Part shown: positions 44,502-51,926 of the stretch, piece after piece
Position numbering within the stretch: position 1 is the first letter of the stretch
Layout: each line of letters begins with the position of its first letter
Assembly: GCF_030068615.1 (NCBI RefSeq)
Contig: NZ_JASJOC010000006.1
Coordinates: forward strand, 124,001 to 188,000
Reading direction: 5' to 3'
DNA length: 64,000 bases
Source: Halostagnicola sp. A-GB9-2
GTDB lineage: Archaea; Halobacteriota; Halobacteria; Halobacteriales; Natrialbaceae
The notes under the pieces: model-generated
The model's database searches: none
What the model was told of the DNA's origin: nothing
What the model saw: the letters and a program-made list of their open reading frames with translations, nothing else
Program-made: the position numbers and the translations under genes

Positions 44502-45515
44502 TTAGTGCGTCGACAGCGCCGATATCGACTGGCTCGATCCAAAAATCGCAAAGAGATAGATGATGATCGCGGCGACGACGATCGAGCCGCCCGGGGGAAG
44601 TCCCTGATGGATAGCGATACCATAGCCGCCAAGCACCGAGAGTTGTCCGAACAGGATCGAGAGGATAAGCGTCTCCCTGAAGCTGTGAGAAATCTGGGAG
44701 GCGGCCGCGACAGGGATGACCAACATCGCGGCGACGAGGATCACGCCGAGAATCTGCATGGCTCCGACGACGACGACGGCGGTCATCACGATCAACAGCG
44801 TGTTGTACCAGGTGACGTTGAGCCGCGCAACACGTGCGGCCTGCTCGTCGAAGGTGATAAACAGCAACTGTTTGTACGTCACCGCGACAATGGCGACGAC
44901 CACGAGACTTAACACCGCCATCAGCTGTGACCCGCCGGTCGTCACGTACGCGGCGCTTCCGAAGAGATACTCTTCGATGTTCACGCCGGAGAGACCACGG
45001 CCGTAACTGATGATGAGCGTTCCGACGGCGAAACTCCCCGTCAGCATGATCGCGATGGGAACGTCTCCGTAGGTGTTCGTTCGCTCCGTCAACCACTGAA
45101 CGCCAAGAGCCCCGAGGACGCCAACCACGAGCGCGGCCGTCAACAGCGAGCCGTCCCAATCAGTCGTCGTGGTGAACAGCAATCCGACGGCGACGCCGGC
45201 AAAAGCCGTATGCGCGAGTGTTTCACCGATGAGCGCCATCTCCCGGTGGACTAGATACGTTCCAACCAGCGGTGCGACGATGCCGATCAAGACGGCCGTC
45301 GCGACCGATCGCCACATGAACCCGTAGCTGAAGACGTTCGTTCCCAGGTAGACATCCATCCACTGTCCGAAGATGATAAACTGGTCGTAGAGCCCTTCAG
45401 CATAGCCGTAGCCGCGAAGCCACTCGAGACCGACAAACGCGATCATGATGACCGCCAACAGGGCGGTCAATCCGATGCCGACGAGTTCGAGCGGGCGTCT
45501 TAGAGATCCGTTCAT
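44502..45515 (-). CDS. znuB: Zinc/manganese ABC transporter, permease
   Basis: 337 aa with about nine hydrophobic segments; ABC-3 family: VLIGIVAPLVGTYLVHREMALIGETLAHTAFAGVAVG split as GTYLVHREMALIGETLAHT (the ABC-3 signature), FGSAAYVTTG, ARVARLNVTWYNTLLIVM and LVAAMLVIPVAAASQISHS. Membrane pore of the Znu system. It shares one base with znuC (45515) and is last in the operon. ATG 45515. Confidence 0.9.
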   Translation of the reverse strand: MNGSLRRPLELVGIGLTALLAVIMIAFVGLEWLRGYGYAEGLYDQFIIFGQWMDVYLGTNVFSYGFMWRSVATAVLIGIVAPLVGTYLVHREMALIGETLAHTAFAGVAVGLLFTTTTDWDGSLLTAALVVGVLGALGVQWLTERTNTYGDVPIAIMLTGSFAVGTLIISYGRGLSGVNIEEYLFGSAAYVTTGGSQLMAVLSLVVVAIVAVTYKQLLFITFDEQAARVARLNVTWYNTLLIVMTAVVVVGAMQILGVILVAAMLVIPVAAASQISHSFRETLILSILFGQLSVLGGYGIAIHQGLPPGGSIVVAAIIIYLFAIFGSSQSISALSTH

Positions 45516-46255
45516 CAGTGGTGGTGGTGGACGACCTGTCCGGATGTTCCGTACGCCTCGGTCAGGGCGTCGCTTTCGACGAACGATTCGGTATCGCCGT
45601 GGTGGTACAGTTCCTGATTGATACAGGCAATGTGGTCTGCGCGGTCAGTAACGACGCCGATATCGTGTTCGATCAGTACGACCGTGATTCCCGACTCGTT
45701 CAGCGAATCGAGCAGTCGATAGAACTCGTCACGAGATTCGGCGTCGACGCCCACCGTCGGCTCGTCCAACGCGAGCAGGTCCGCTTCGGAGGCGAGCGCT
45801 CGAGCGATAAACGCCCGCTGGCGCTGGCCGCCCGAGAGCTGGTTGACTCGCCGGTCGGCGAGTTCCGTTATTCCGACCGTCTCGATAGCATCGTCGACGA
45901 TTTCGTAATCGAAATCGCTCAACCTCGAGTGGCCCGCGTGCGGAAACCGGCCCATCGTTACGGCTTCGCGGACGGTCACCGGCATCGTTCCGCCGCGGCT
46001 GGTCGCTTGCTGGGAAACGTAGCCGATGCGTTCGCCGTGTTCGAACTCCGAAACCGGCTCGCCGAACAGTTTGATGGAACCCTCGTCGGGGGAGTGAAGC
46101 CCGAGCATGAGGTGCAAGAGCGTCGTCTTCCCCGACCCGTTCGGGCCGATCAATCCGAGAAAGTCACCCTTCTCGATCGTCAGCGACACGTCTCTGACCG
46201 CGACTTTGTCTCCGTACGCGAACGTGACGTTCTCGATAGCAACTGCCGGGTTCAC
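45515..46255 (-). CDS. znuC: Zinc/manganese ABC transporter, ATP-binding protein
   Basis: 246 aa. Walker A GPNGSGKTTLLHL, signature LSGGQRQRAFIARAL, Walker B LLALDEPTVGVDAESRDE and switch His in VVLIEHDIGV. Metal-uptake (MntB/ZnuC) subfamily. The C-terminus ends GQVVHHHH; four terminal histidines could sense or hold zinc. Operon znuA-znuC-znuB; 58 nt after znuA. ATG 46255. Confidence 0.92.
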   Translation of the reverse strand: MNPAVAIENVTFAYGDKVAVRDVSLTIEKGDFLGLIGPNGSGKTTLLHLMLGLHSPDEGSIKLFGEPVSEFEHGERIGYVSQQATSRGGTMPVTVREAVTMGRFPHAGHSRLSDFDYEIVDDAIETVGITELADRRVNQLSGGQRQRAFIARALASEADLLALDEPTVGVDAESRDEFYRLLDSLNESGITVVLIEHDIGVVTDRADHIACINQELYHHGDTESFVESDALTEAYGTSGQVVHHHH

Positions 46256-46312
46256 GGTATACTCACTTCCTCCTCGGACGCGAGGCGGCTTATTTCTTCC
46301 ATTTTCGTCGAA

Positions 46313-47695
46313 TCACTCGGCACCGAGTGCCCGTTTCAACGACGGGATGTTGATCTCTTCCATCTGTTCGACCCACCCGTATCCCGCATCGTCCCACGCT
46401 TCGGTGTTCCCCTCGAGTGGCGTCAGGGGTTCGTACTCCGTTGCATCCGTTTCGTCGAGGAGGACCTCGACCATGTCGGGAACGTCTTCGTCGGGATTTT
46501 GCGTCTCGAAGGGGTCATAGAGGATCGTCTCGATATCGTGTTTCTCGACGACTTCGATCATCTCGGAGATATCTTCGGTACTCTCGACTTCATCCGGCGA
46601 GACGCCGGCCGGCGTGTGGAGTTCGAAATCATACCGGCGCTCGATGTACTGATAGGAATCGTGGCCAGCGAAAACCGCAACGTCACGGTCCGCGTTTTCA
46701 GTTAGCTCGTGTAGTTGGTCGTCAATTGCCTCGAGTTTTTCGAGATAGTCCGCTGCGTTTTCCTCGTAAAACTCGGCGTTGTCCGGATCGGCCTCCGCGA
46801 GACCTTCTGCGATCGTTTCGACGATGTCCTGGGCGATTACGGGATCGATCCAGACGTGAGGATCCGCGTTCTCGGGAGCGTCGGTCTCCTCGAGTTCCTC
46901 CACGACCGAGACGATTGAGGTATCGGCACTCGTTTCCCAGACGACTTCGCTGTCGGCGACGAGTTCGAAGACGATCCGCGTCTGGGACACCTCAGTACCG
47001 GAGAGGACGACGTGATCTCCTCGAGATTCGATTTCGAGTGCGTCGCTTTCCTCGTCCACGTAGCTGACTTCGAGCTGAAACTGTTCGTCGGATCCGAGCG
47101 GGAGCACGTTCCCGTCTGCGTCTTCGAAGACGCCAGCGACCGCAATTTCGCCGTCGACGGGAACGTCCGGAACGCCGCCGTGCCAGTGGCCGTCGTGCCA
47201 GTAGGCGACTTCCGCTCCGGTTCGCTGATCGTAGAGGTCGAACCCGGTAATTTCGATTTGGTCGGGGTCGAAATCGCGGTCCGCCGGCTCGCGGTCGAAG
47301 TCGCCGTCGGTGTCCATCTCGAGAAGTTGGTTCTCGAGCCCAGCCATCCCGTCGATCAACGTGACGTGGTCGTAATCGCGTTCGAACTCCGCCGCAAACT
47401 CCTGTGCCCACGCGAACTCGTCCGTATCGAGATAGATAAAAACGTTCGAGTCCGCGATGTCTCGCTGCAGATCGCTGGGTGGCTCCCACCCGTGTCCCAT
47501 CTGACCGGTGTCGATGGCGTTTTCGAACGCTATTTCCTCCCCGGCAATCTGCTCGGCCCAGTCCCAAAGTGGAAAGAACGCAGCGTAGCCGCCTTCGGAT
47601 CCACCGCTATCGGGCTCGCTAAGACACCCCGCGATCGTGCCGAACGCGACGGCCCCCACCCCTGTTCGGAAGACGGATCGGCGTGTACGGTTCAT
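46313..47695 (-). CDS. znuA: Zinc-binding substrate protein (ZnuA family) with inserted HxxHWH domain
   Basis: 460 aa, much longer than usual (about 300). Tat/lipobox N-terminus NRTRRSVFRTGVGAVAFGTIAGC. Cluster A-I core: GQMGHGWEPPSDLQRDI, then after an insertion DPHVWIDPVIAQDIV, AVFAGHDSYQYI and YDPFETQ, which carry the expected metal ligands. Residues ~145-255 are an extra domain with YWHDGHWHGG (His167, 170, 172), where other ZnuA proteins have a His-rich loop. That domain matches the adjacent lipoprotein (47908-48573). ATG 47695. Operon with znuC and znuB. Confidence 0.88.
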   Translation of the reverse strand: MNRTRRSVFRTGVGAVAFGTIAGCLSEPDSGGSEGGYAAFFPLWDWAEQIAGEEIAFENAIDTGQMGHGWEPPSDLQRDIADSNVFIYLDTDEFAWAQEFAAEFERDYDHVTLIDGMAGLENQLLEMDTDGDFDREPADRDFDPDQIEITGFDLYDQRTGAEVAYWHDGHWHGGVPDVPVDGEIAVAGVFEDADGNVLPLGSDEQFQLEVSYVDEESDALEIESRGDHVVLSGTEVSQTRIVFELVADSEVVWETSADTSIVSVVEELEETDAPENADPHVWIDPVIAQDIVETIAEGLAEADPDNAEFYEENAADYLEKLEAIDDQLHELTENADRDVAVFAGHDSYQYIERRYDFELHTPAGVSPDEVESTEDISEMIEVVEKHDIETILYDPFETQNPDEDVPDMVEVLLDETDATEYEPLTPLEGNTEAWDDAGYGWVEQMEEINIPSLKRALGAE

Positions 47696-47723
47696 ACGAG
47701 TACGTACGAGTGAATGGGTAAAA

Positions 47724-47757
47724 GAGTTATTATGGGATCGGATATCGTTAATAACTC
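47724..47757. promoter_or_regulatory. Inverted repeat upstream of znuA (candidate metal-regulator operator)
   Basis: GAGTTATTA (47724-47732) and TAATAACTC (47749-47757) are perfect 9-bp inverted arms 16 nt apart, 29 nt before the znuA ATG. The left half also provides a TATA-like element. A zinc-responsive repressor (DtxR or Fur type) could bind here; not shown. Confidence 0.5.
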
Positions 47758-47907
47758 GTGACACTCGAGAGAGTCGTCTTAGTAATCGTTCCGAACGAAA
47801 GCGGTCATCGGCGTGCGAATTCGGTGCATCACAAACGCACTGGCTCTCACGGACGATAGTCGAGAATCGCATTCTGTCGGTGATAGCGTCGAAATCAGAG
47901 AATCCGA

Positions 47908-48573
47908 TCAGTGGTCGTCGTCGTGGTCGTCATCGTCGTGGTCGTCATCGTCGTGATCGTGGTCGTCATCGTGGTCGTCATCGTGGTCGTCATCGTCGTG
48001 ATCGTGGTCGTGGTCGTGGTCGTGGTCGTTGTCGTATTCACCTATGACGACTTCGAGATCAGGCGTTTCGTACACGACGTGGTCGTCGGATCGAATCTGG
48101 AAGACGACCGTCGTGAACCCGTCGCCGACGCCGTGGAGGTGGACGTGATCCCCGTGGAAATCCTCGTCCGGATCGCTTTCGACGATTCCCTCCTCAGCGC
48201 TGTCTGGCACCTCGACGGCGAGTTCGTACTCGTCACCGAGTTCGATCTCGTCGCCGTCCTCGTCCTCGGCGTGTACGCCGAGGGAGAGATTGTCGTCGTC
48301 TGGAACCTCGAGCGGATCGTCGTGCCAGTGTTCGCCGTGGATGTATACGGTTACGGAATCGTCGTCTCGATCGATGACCTCGAATTCTTCGATCTCGAGG
48401 TCCTCGGGTTCCTCACCGTTTCCGTTCTCGTCGCCTCCGTCGCCACCGTCGTCATCACCGTTCTCTTCCCCATCGTCGTCCCCGCCGAGACAACCGGCGA
48501 GAGCGAGCGTTGTCAGCGAACCCGATGCAGCGAGCACCCGTCGTCGGGACGCCGATCGTGGATTAACAGTCAC
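47908..48573 (-). CDS. Lipoprotein with HxxHWH domain and His/Asp-rich metal-binding tail
   Basis: 221 aa from a GTG at 48573 (no ATG before the signal). SRRRVLAASGSLTTLALAGC gives a Tat-like lipoprotein signal; an acidic linker; then a domain at about residues 65-175 with VTVYIHGEHWHDD (His79, 82, 84), VHAEDEDGDEIELGDEYEL, GDHVHLHGVGDGFTTVVF and DHVVYETPDLEV; and a 40-residue tail of DHDHDHDHDDDDHDDD type. Clearly metal-binding. Same domain as the insert in ZnuA. Upstream of znuA on the same strand, 212 nt away. Role: likely periplasmic-side zinc capture and hand-off (inference). Confidence 0.82.
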   Translation of the reverse strand: MTVNPRSASRRRVLAASGSLTTLALAGCLGGDDDGEENGDDDGGDGGDENGNGEEPEDLEIEEFEVIDRDDDSVTVYIHGEHWHDDPLEVPDDDNLSLGVHAEDEDGDEIELGDEYELAVEVPDSAEEGIVESDPDEDFHGDHVHLHGVGDGFTTVVFQIRSDDHVVYETPDLEVVIGEYDNDHDHDHDHDHDDDDHDDDHDDDHDHDDDDHDDDDHDDDH

Positions 48574-48602
48574 TATTAGACACCAACACCCTATTGTGGG
48601 AA

Positions 48603-48625
48603 GTTACTAATAAATACACCGGTGT
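48603..48625 (-). promoter_or_regulatory. TATA-like element plus ACACCGGTGT palindrome upstream of the zinc lipoprotein
   Basis: On the minus strand TTTATTAG (48606-48613) lies about 35 nt before the GTG start and suits a TATA box. Immediately upstream is the perfect palindrome ACACCGGTGT (48616-48625), a plausible regulator site. The AGTTACTAATAA segment resembles the arms upstream of znuA. Confidence 0.45.
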
Positions 48626-48679
48626 TGTTAATCGATGTGTGTTGATGCCTAGCGCTACGAGTATTCAGAATCCGGAAAT

Positions 48680-48720
48680 CACACCTCGACATCCTCCACG
48701 GCATAGGCCGTGATATTGCG
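48680..48720 (-). mobile_element. Isolated IS200/IS605-type right-end remnant
   Basis: On the minus strand, CACGGCCTATGCCGTGGAGGATGTC-like sequence: a stem CACGGC/GCCGTG followed by GGAGGATGTC, the usual haloarchaeal IS605 3' end. No transposase is left. About 40 bp. Confidence 0.5.
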
Positions 48721-48747
48721 TCTGTTCAGCGCACAATCACCTCTTCA

Positions 48748-49185
48748 TCACTCCAACGAAACCGATAGCTGAATACCGTCGAGGCGTTCGTAGACCGGAG
48801 TCGCTTTCCGAACGATATCGAATACGTCGAACCGGATGAGCACTCGGCCGGGTTCGATCGTCGCCCGACAGATCGGCCCTCGACTCGTGAGAACGACGTA
48901 GGGGGGAGCCGGAACCGGTGTCGACTCGAGGTCGTATCCGGCTGATTCGACGGCGTCGGACAGAACGACCGGGAGCGTTTCGAGGATTCCCGCGGACTCG
49001 AGGGCAGATTGCAACGGTTCGATTACGCGTCGGCGCTCGGTCGTCTGGGTACCGTCCCAGGTGTTGGCGACCAGGTCAGCACAGTAGTCGATCCCGTCGA
49101 TGACCGTTTCGTGATCGCGCTGAATGCAGCGCCGAGTCGCTCGAACCGGATATGACACGCCGTATACTGTGTCGTGGATACCCAA
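48748..49185 (-). CDS. Conserved haloarchaeal protein of unknown function
   Basis: 146 aa. The start is uncertain: a TTG at 49185 (LGIHDTVYGVSYPVRATRR) fits best because residues upstream are only the antisense of the membrane-protein gene. Core: VIDGIDYCADLVANTWDGTQTTERRRVIEPLQSALESAG, DAVESAGYDLESTPVPAPPYVVLTSRGPICRATIEPGRVLIRFDVF, VSVSLE, split here over the chain. I recall similar single-domain haloarchaeal proteins but no function. Soluble. Confidence 0.65.
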   Translation of the reverse strand: MGIHDTVYGVSYPVRATRRCIQRDHETVIDGIDYCADLVANTWDGTQTTERRRVIEPLQSALESAGILETLPVVLSDAVESAGYDLESTPVPAPPYVVLTSRGPICRATIEPGRVLIRFDVFDIVRKATPVYERLDGIQLSVSLE

Positions 49186-49247
49186 AGCTGTCCCGACTTT
49201 GGAGTGACGTTCCGGTCGTGATATCCCAACTCGGAGCAAGCGTACTC

Positions 49248-50543
49248 CTAAATGACCAGAACAACGGAGGCAAGCGCACCGCCGAGCAGGAGGACGGCGC
49301 TGTAGGTTGCGACTTGATTTTTGAACTGCTGGTTCGACGAGGTCGCAGCGAGGAGGGCTTTGACGACGATACTCGAGACCGTTGCGAGCAATATCGCGAT
49401 CGTCGCTTCCGTCGGACCGAGCTGTCCGCCACGATACAGGACGACGGCCGAGGTCGTCGCACCGGCACTCGAAACGAGTCCACTCGCGACGGCTGTAACG
49501 TAGAACCCGAGCGTTCCGAACCACACCTCCGCGAGCGATCCGAACACCAACACAGCGAGAAAGACCGCCCCGAATGCGAGTGCGTTTTTCATCGAAAACG
49601 GGCTCTCGAGTTCCATCACAGTCGACTCTCTCCAATTCGCGGTGACACCAGCCACGATGAACGCAACGACGATCACCGCGCCGAGGGGAACGATTGCCTC
49701 GTAGAGGATATCGACGCCGCCTCCCACGGTAAACGCGAGCGCGATAGCCAGATTCCGAACGGCCATCGCCGCGTCCGCGAGGATGATCGCCGCTACCGCG
49801 TAGGAGGCAGCCTCCGGCCGTTGGCGGACGTGATCGAGCATCGTCCCCACAACCGCGGTCGAGGCCGCCAGTCCGCCGAAAAAGCCCGTGACGGCGATTC
49901 CACGGCCGCCGTAACTCGAGACGATGCCGTAGTTGACGATCCCGATCCCCGCCACAGCGACGACCATCAACCAGATCACCTGTGGCTCGACCGGTATATC
50001 GGTGGTCCCGAGCTCGAGAACGTATTCGGGAGGTAACAGCGGGTAGATGACGAACGCCAGGATCGCGAACTCGGTCGTCGAGCGCATTTCTTCCCGAGAG
50101 AGCCCCCAGGCGAACTCGTGGAGTTCGCGTTTGAGGACGAGCAGTAGTGAGGAGAGTACTGCAACGGTTACGCCCTCGATGATGAATCCGGCCGCGACTA
50201 GCGATCCGACCCCGTAGGCGACGAGCATCGAGACGGAGGTCGTCAGCGAAAGACCCGATTCCTCATCGTCGTCTATGAGGCCCCTGACGGCGAGTAAGAC
50301 TCCTTGAACGATGACCAGCAGTCCACCCAGGACGAGTAACCCTTCTCCAATATCGGTCTCGAGAACGAGAATCGTAAAAACGGCCGCGAGGAGACTTATC
50401 AGGGAGAACGTTCTGATTCCGGCCGATCGTTTGGACCATTCTCGCTCGAGGCCGAGAAACAATCCGAGCGCACCAGCCAGCGCGATCCGAACGACCGTCT
50501 CGTCGAGCGTCCCCTCGACGACCTGTAACGTGATTCCGTTCAT
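49248..50543 (-). CDS. MgtC/SapB + DUF4010 membrane protein
   Basis: 431 aa, about twelve hydrophobic segments. MgtC-like N-terminus: RIALAGALGLFLGLEREWSKRSAGIRTFSLISLLAAVFTIL, whose GLEREW and AGIRTF pieces are the MgtC/SapB signatures. C-terminal half matches DUF4010 (FFGGLAASTAVVGTML, DAAMAVRNLAIALAF, GLVSSAGATTSAVVLYRGGQL). MgtC relatives act in magnesium stress and membrane-energy control; the DUF4010 form is unstudied. ATG 50543. Confidence 0.87.
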   Translation of the reverse strand: MNGITLQVVEGTLDETVVRIALAGALGLFLGLEREWSKRSAGIRTFSLISLLAAVFTILVLETDIGEGLLVLGGLLVIVQGVLLAVRGLIDDDEESGLSLTTSVSMLVAYGVGSLVAAGFIIEGVTVAVLSSLLLVLKRELHEFAWGLSREEMRSTTEFAILAFVIYPLLPPEYVLELGTTDIPVEPQVIWLMVVAVAGIGIVNYGIVSSYGGRGIAVTGFFGGLAASTAVVGTMLDHVRQRPEAASYAVAAIILADAAMAVRNLAIALAFTVGGGVDILYEAIVPLGAVIVVAFIVAGVTANWRESTVMELESPFSMKNALAFGAVFLAVLVFGSLAEVWFGTLGFYVTAVASGLVSSAGATTSAVVLYRGGQLGPTEATIAILLATVSSIVVKALLAATSSNQQFKNQVATYSAVLLLGGALASVVLVI

Positions 50544-50747
50544 CTCCCAGTGTTATTCGCATACACATATAAACGGACTGCCGAAATACAACTTTTGTAT
50601 CGGAAGAATTCGGATTCGAGCGGATTCGCTGATCTGTTCTCACGGGAATTCAGTAGGAGCGGAAATTGGAGATGCGAACCACCCCTGGCCAGTTGAGACG
50701 ACTATCGAGTCGATATGTTTCGAAGAGCGAGGGGGCCGATTTCGTCG

Positions 50748-51023
50748 TTAGAGCTCGACGTACTGCGCTTCCCACTCGCGACGGGCCTCGAGTTCGCGTT
50801 GCCCGCGTCGGGTGAGCGTATAGAAATTGGTCCGCCGGTCCCGTTGCCCCTTCTCTACGAGACCTTTGTCGACGAGCGTGTCCAGATTCGGGTAGAGTCG
50901 CCCGTGGTGAATCTCTTTTTCGTAGTACTGTTCGAGTTCCTCCTTGATGGCCAGTCCGTGAGGTTCTTCCTCGCCAGCGATGACATAGAGCAAGTCACGC
51001 TGAAATCCTGTCAGGTCGTACAT
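50748..51023 (-). CDS. PadR-family transcriptional regulator
   Basis: 91 aa. Winged helix with MYDLTGFQRDLLYVIAGEEEPHGLAIKEELEQYYEKEI, HHGRLYPNLDTLVDKGLVEKG and TNFYTLTRRGQRELEARREW, split here, the PadR pattern; no C-terminal dimer domain beyond a short helix. Haloarchaeal small PadR type. Target unknown. ATG 51023, with AT-rich TTAATAAATATG just upstream. Confidence 0.9.
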   Translation of the reverse strand: MYDLTGFQRDLLYVIAGEEEPHGLAIKEELEQYYEKEIHHGRLYPNLDTLVDKGLVEKGQRDRRTNFYTLTRRGQRELEARREWEAQYVEL

Positions 51024-51249
51024 TGGGTAAGTACCGGTTGTACTTACTGTCGGAATTTAATAAATATGTCGGGTTGCTCCGATCAATACGGCCATTTTCC
51101 GAATAGCGTACGCACAACGGAGATTCACACCACCTATAGCACTAGTGAGAGATTAGCCACGGATCCACACATAACACGCAGTTCATGTTTAGCTTTCAGA
51201 TGGTTTTTGAGAGTACAATTATGGGGTATCCGCTCCGCTACCTTCTACA

Positions 51250-51300
51250 GCGAGGAAACCCCACCAGCGCCCACGCCGGGGAGGATGTCATACAACGTTG
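51250..51300 (+). mobile_element. Possible IS200/IS605-type right-end remnant
   Basis: ACCCCACCAGCGCCCACGCC then GGGGAGGATGTCATAC: the GGAGGATGTC end with a GC-rich CCCC/GGGG pair before it resembles the end at 11279-11311. No transposase is left. Weak. Confidence 0.35.
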
Positions 51301-51364
51301 TACCACCGTACCCTATCGAGTTGACTCGAGAAGTGCAATGATACCACTATTATAGATTAGCCAT

Positions 51365-51468
51365 CCGTAAACAGGAAAGCAAACCGCGTGGCGGAAAAAT
51401 GCCACGCGGTTGCTTGCCGCCCTGAATTGGTCCCCGCTGACGCTTCGGCCCTCCAAGCGAAGCGTCAA
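51365..51468 (-). ncRNA. Candidate two-hairpin small RNA
   Basis: On the minus strand: TATA-like CCTTTAAGTACT at 51487-51498; about 25 nt on, a perfect 10-bp hairpin TGACGCTTCG/CGAAGCGTCA (51438-51467, 10-nt loop CTTGGAGGGC); a linker GCGGGGACCAATTCAGGGCGG; then a 12-13-bp hairpin GCAACCGCGTGGC/GCCACGCGG-TTTGC (51379-51413) and a T-rich end. The TATA-to-hairpin spacing is what archaeal transcription predicts. The reading frames here are not convincing. Family unknown. Confidence 0.6.
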
Positions 51469-51548
51469 CTGAAGAAATTGGCCCGGAGTACTTAAAGGTA
51501 TCGACAATGCCTGAAAGGCGGATATATTTGAGACGATTCTATTTTTCG

Positions 51549-51695
51549 TTAAATGTGTTCTTCCTCGAGGGTCCATCCGAGCGCCCGTTTGTAATACGTG
51601 AACATTTTCTCGACGCCATCGTGGTTCATGTCTTCGCTTTCGAGATGTTCTTTGAGGAACTCATACTGCTCTCGGATTTCCTGCTCGTCTCGCAT
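51549..51695 (-). CDS. Small conserved haloarchaeal protein (48 aa)
   Basis: MRDEQEIREQYEFLKEHLES then a short loop and VEKMFTYYKRALGWTLEEEHI: two amphipathic helices, acidic. I recall near-identical small proteins in other haloarchaea, but no function. The ATG at 51695 is preferred; a longer frame to 51734 adds 13 residues that look non-coding. Confidence 0.7.
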   Translation of the reverse strand: MRDEQEIREQYEFLKEHLESEDMNHDGVEKMFTYYKRALGWTLEEEHI

Positions 51696-51926
51696 ATGAA
51701 GGAGTAACCACTCGAGACGCAAAAAGGTCGCCACTGCCCGTTTTCGTGGACGTTCCCGAGACTCGGAACAGACTGTCAGATACCAGTGGCTGCGACAGAT
51801 ACCCGCTTCGTCACAACGCTACCGCTGTCGGATTGCAGTGGCGCGAAAAAATGCACGACCGATTTGGGTATCCGATCGAACGGTGACCAAACGGTGACCG
51901 AAGGGGATCTCGATTGATCCTCCCGA

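Noticed and set aside
45518-46705. 395-aa plus-strand frame over znuC and znuA
   Set aside because: Shadow of two clear ABC-transporter genes with Walker motifs and metal ligands on the other strand.
47930-48030. CRISPR-like short repeats (GTCGTC, GTGGTC)
   Set aside because: Codon-level repeats of Asp/His in a coding tail; no constant repeat plus unique spacers. The same goes for 33577-33830.
47911-48579. Val-rich 222-aa frame on the plus strand opposite the His/Asp-rich lipoprotein
   Set aside because: It is the mirror of GAC/CAC codons (Asp/His) on the minus strand; the minus frame has a lipoprotein signal and a domain shared with ZnuA.
51313-51576. 87-aa minus-strand frame across the candidate small RNA
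   Set aside because: Two perfect hairpins and a TATA box explain this DNA better; the peptide has no acidic bias or pattern.
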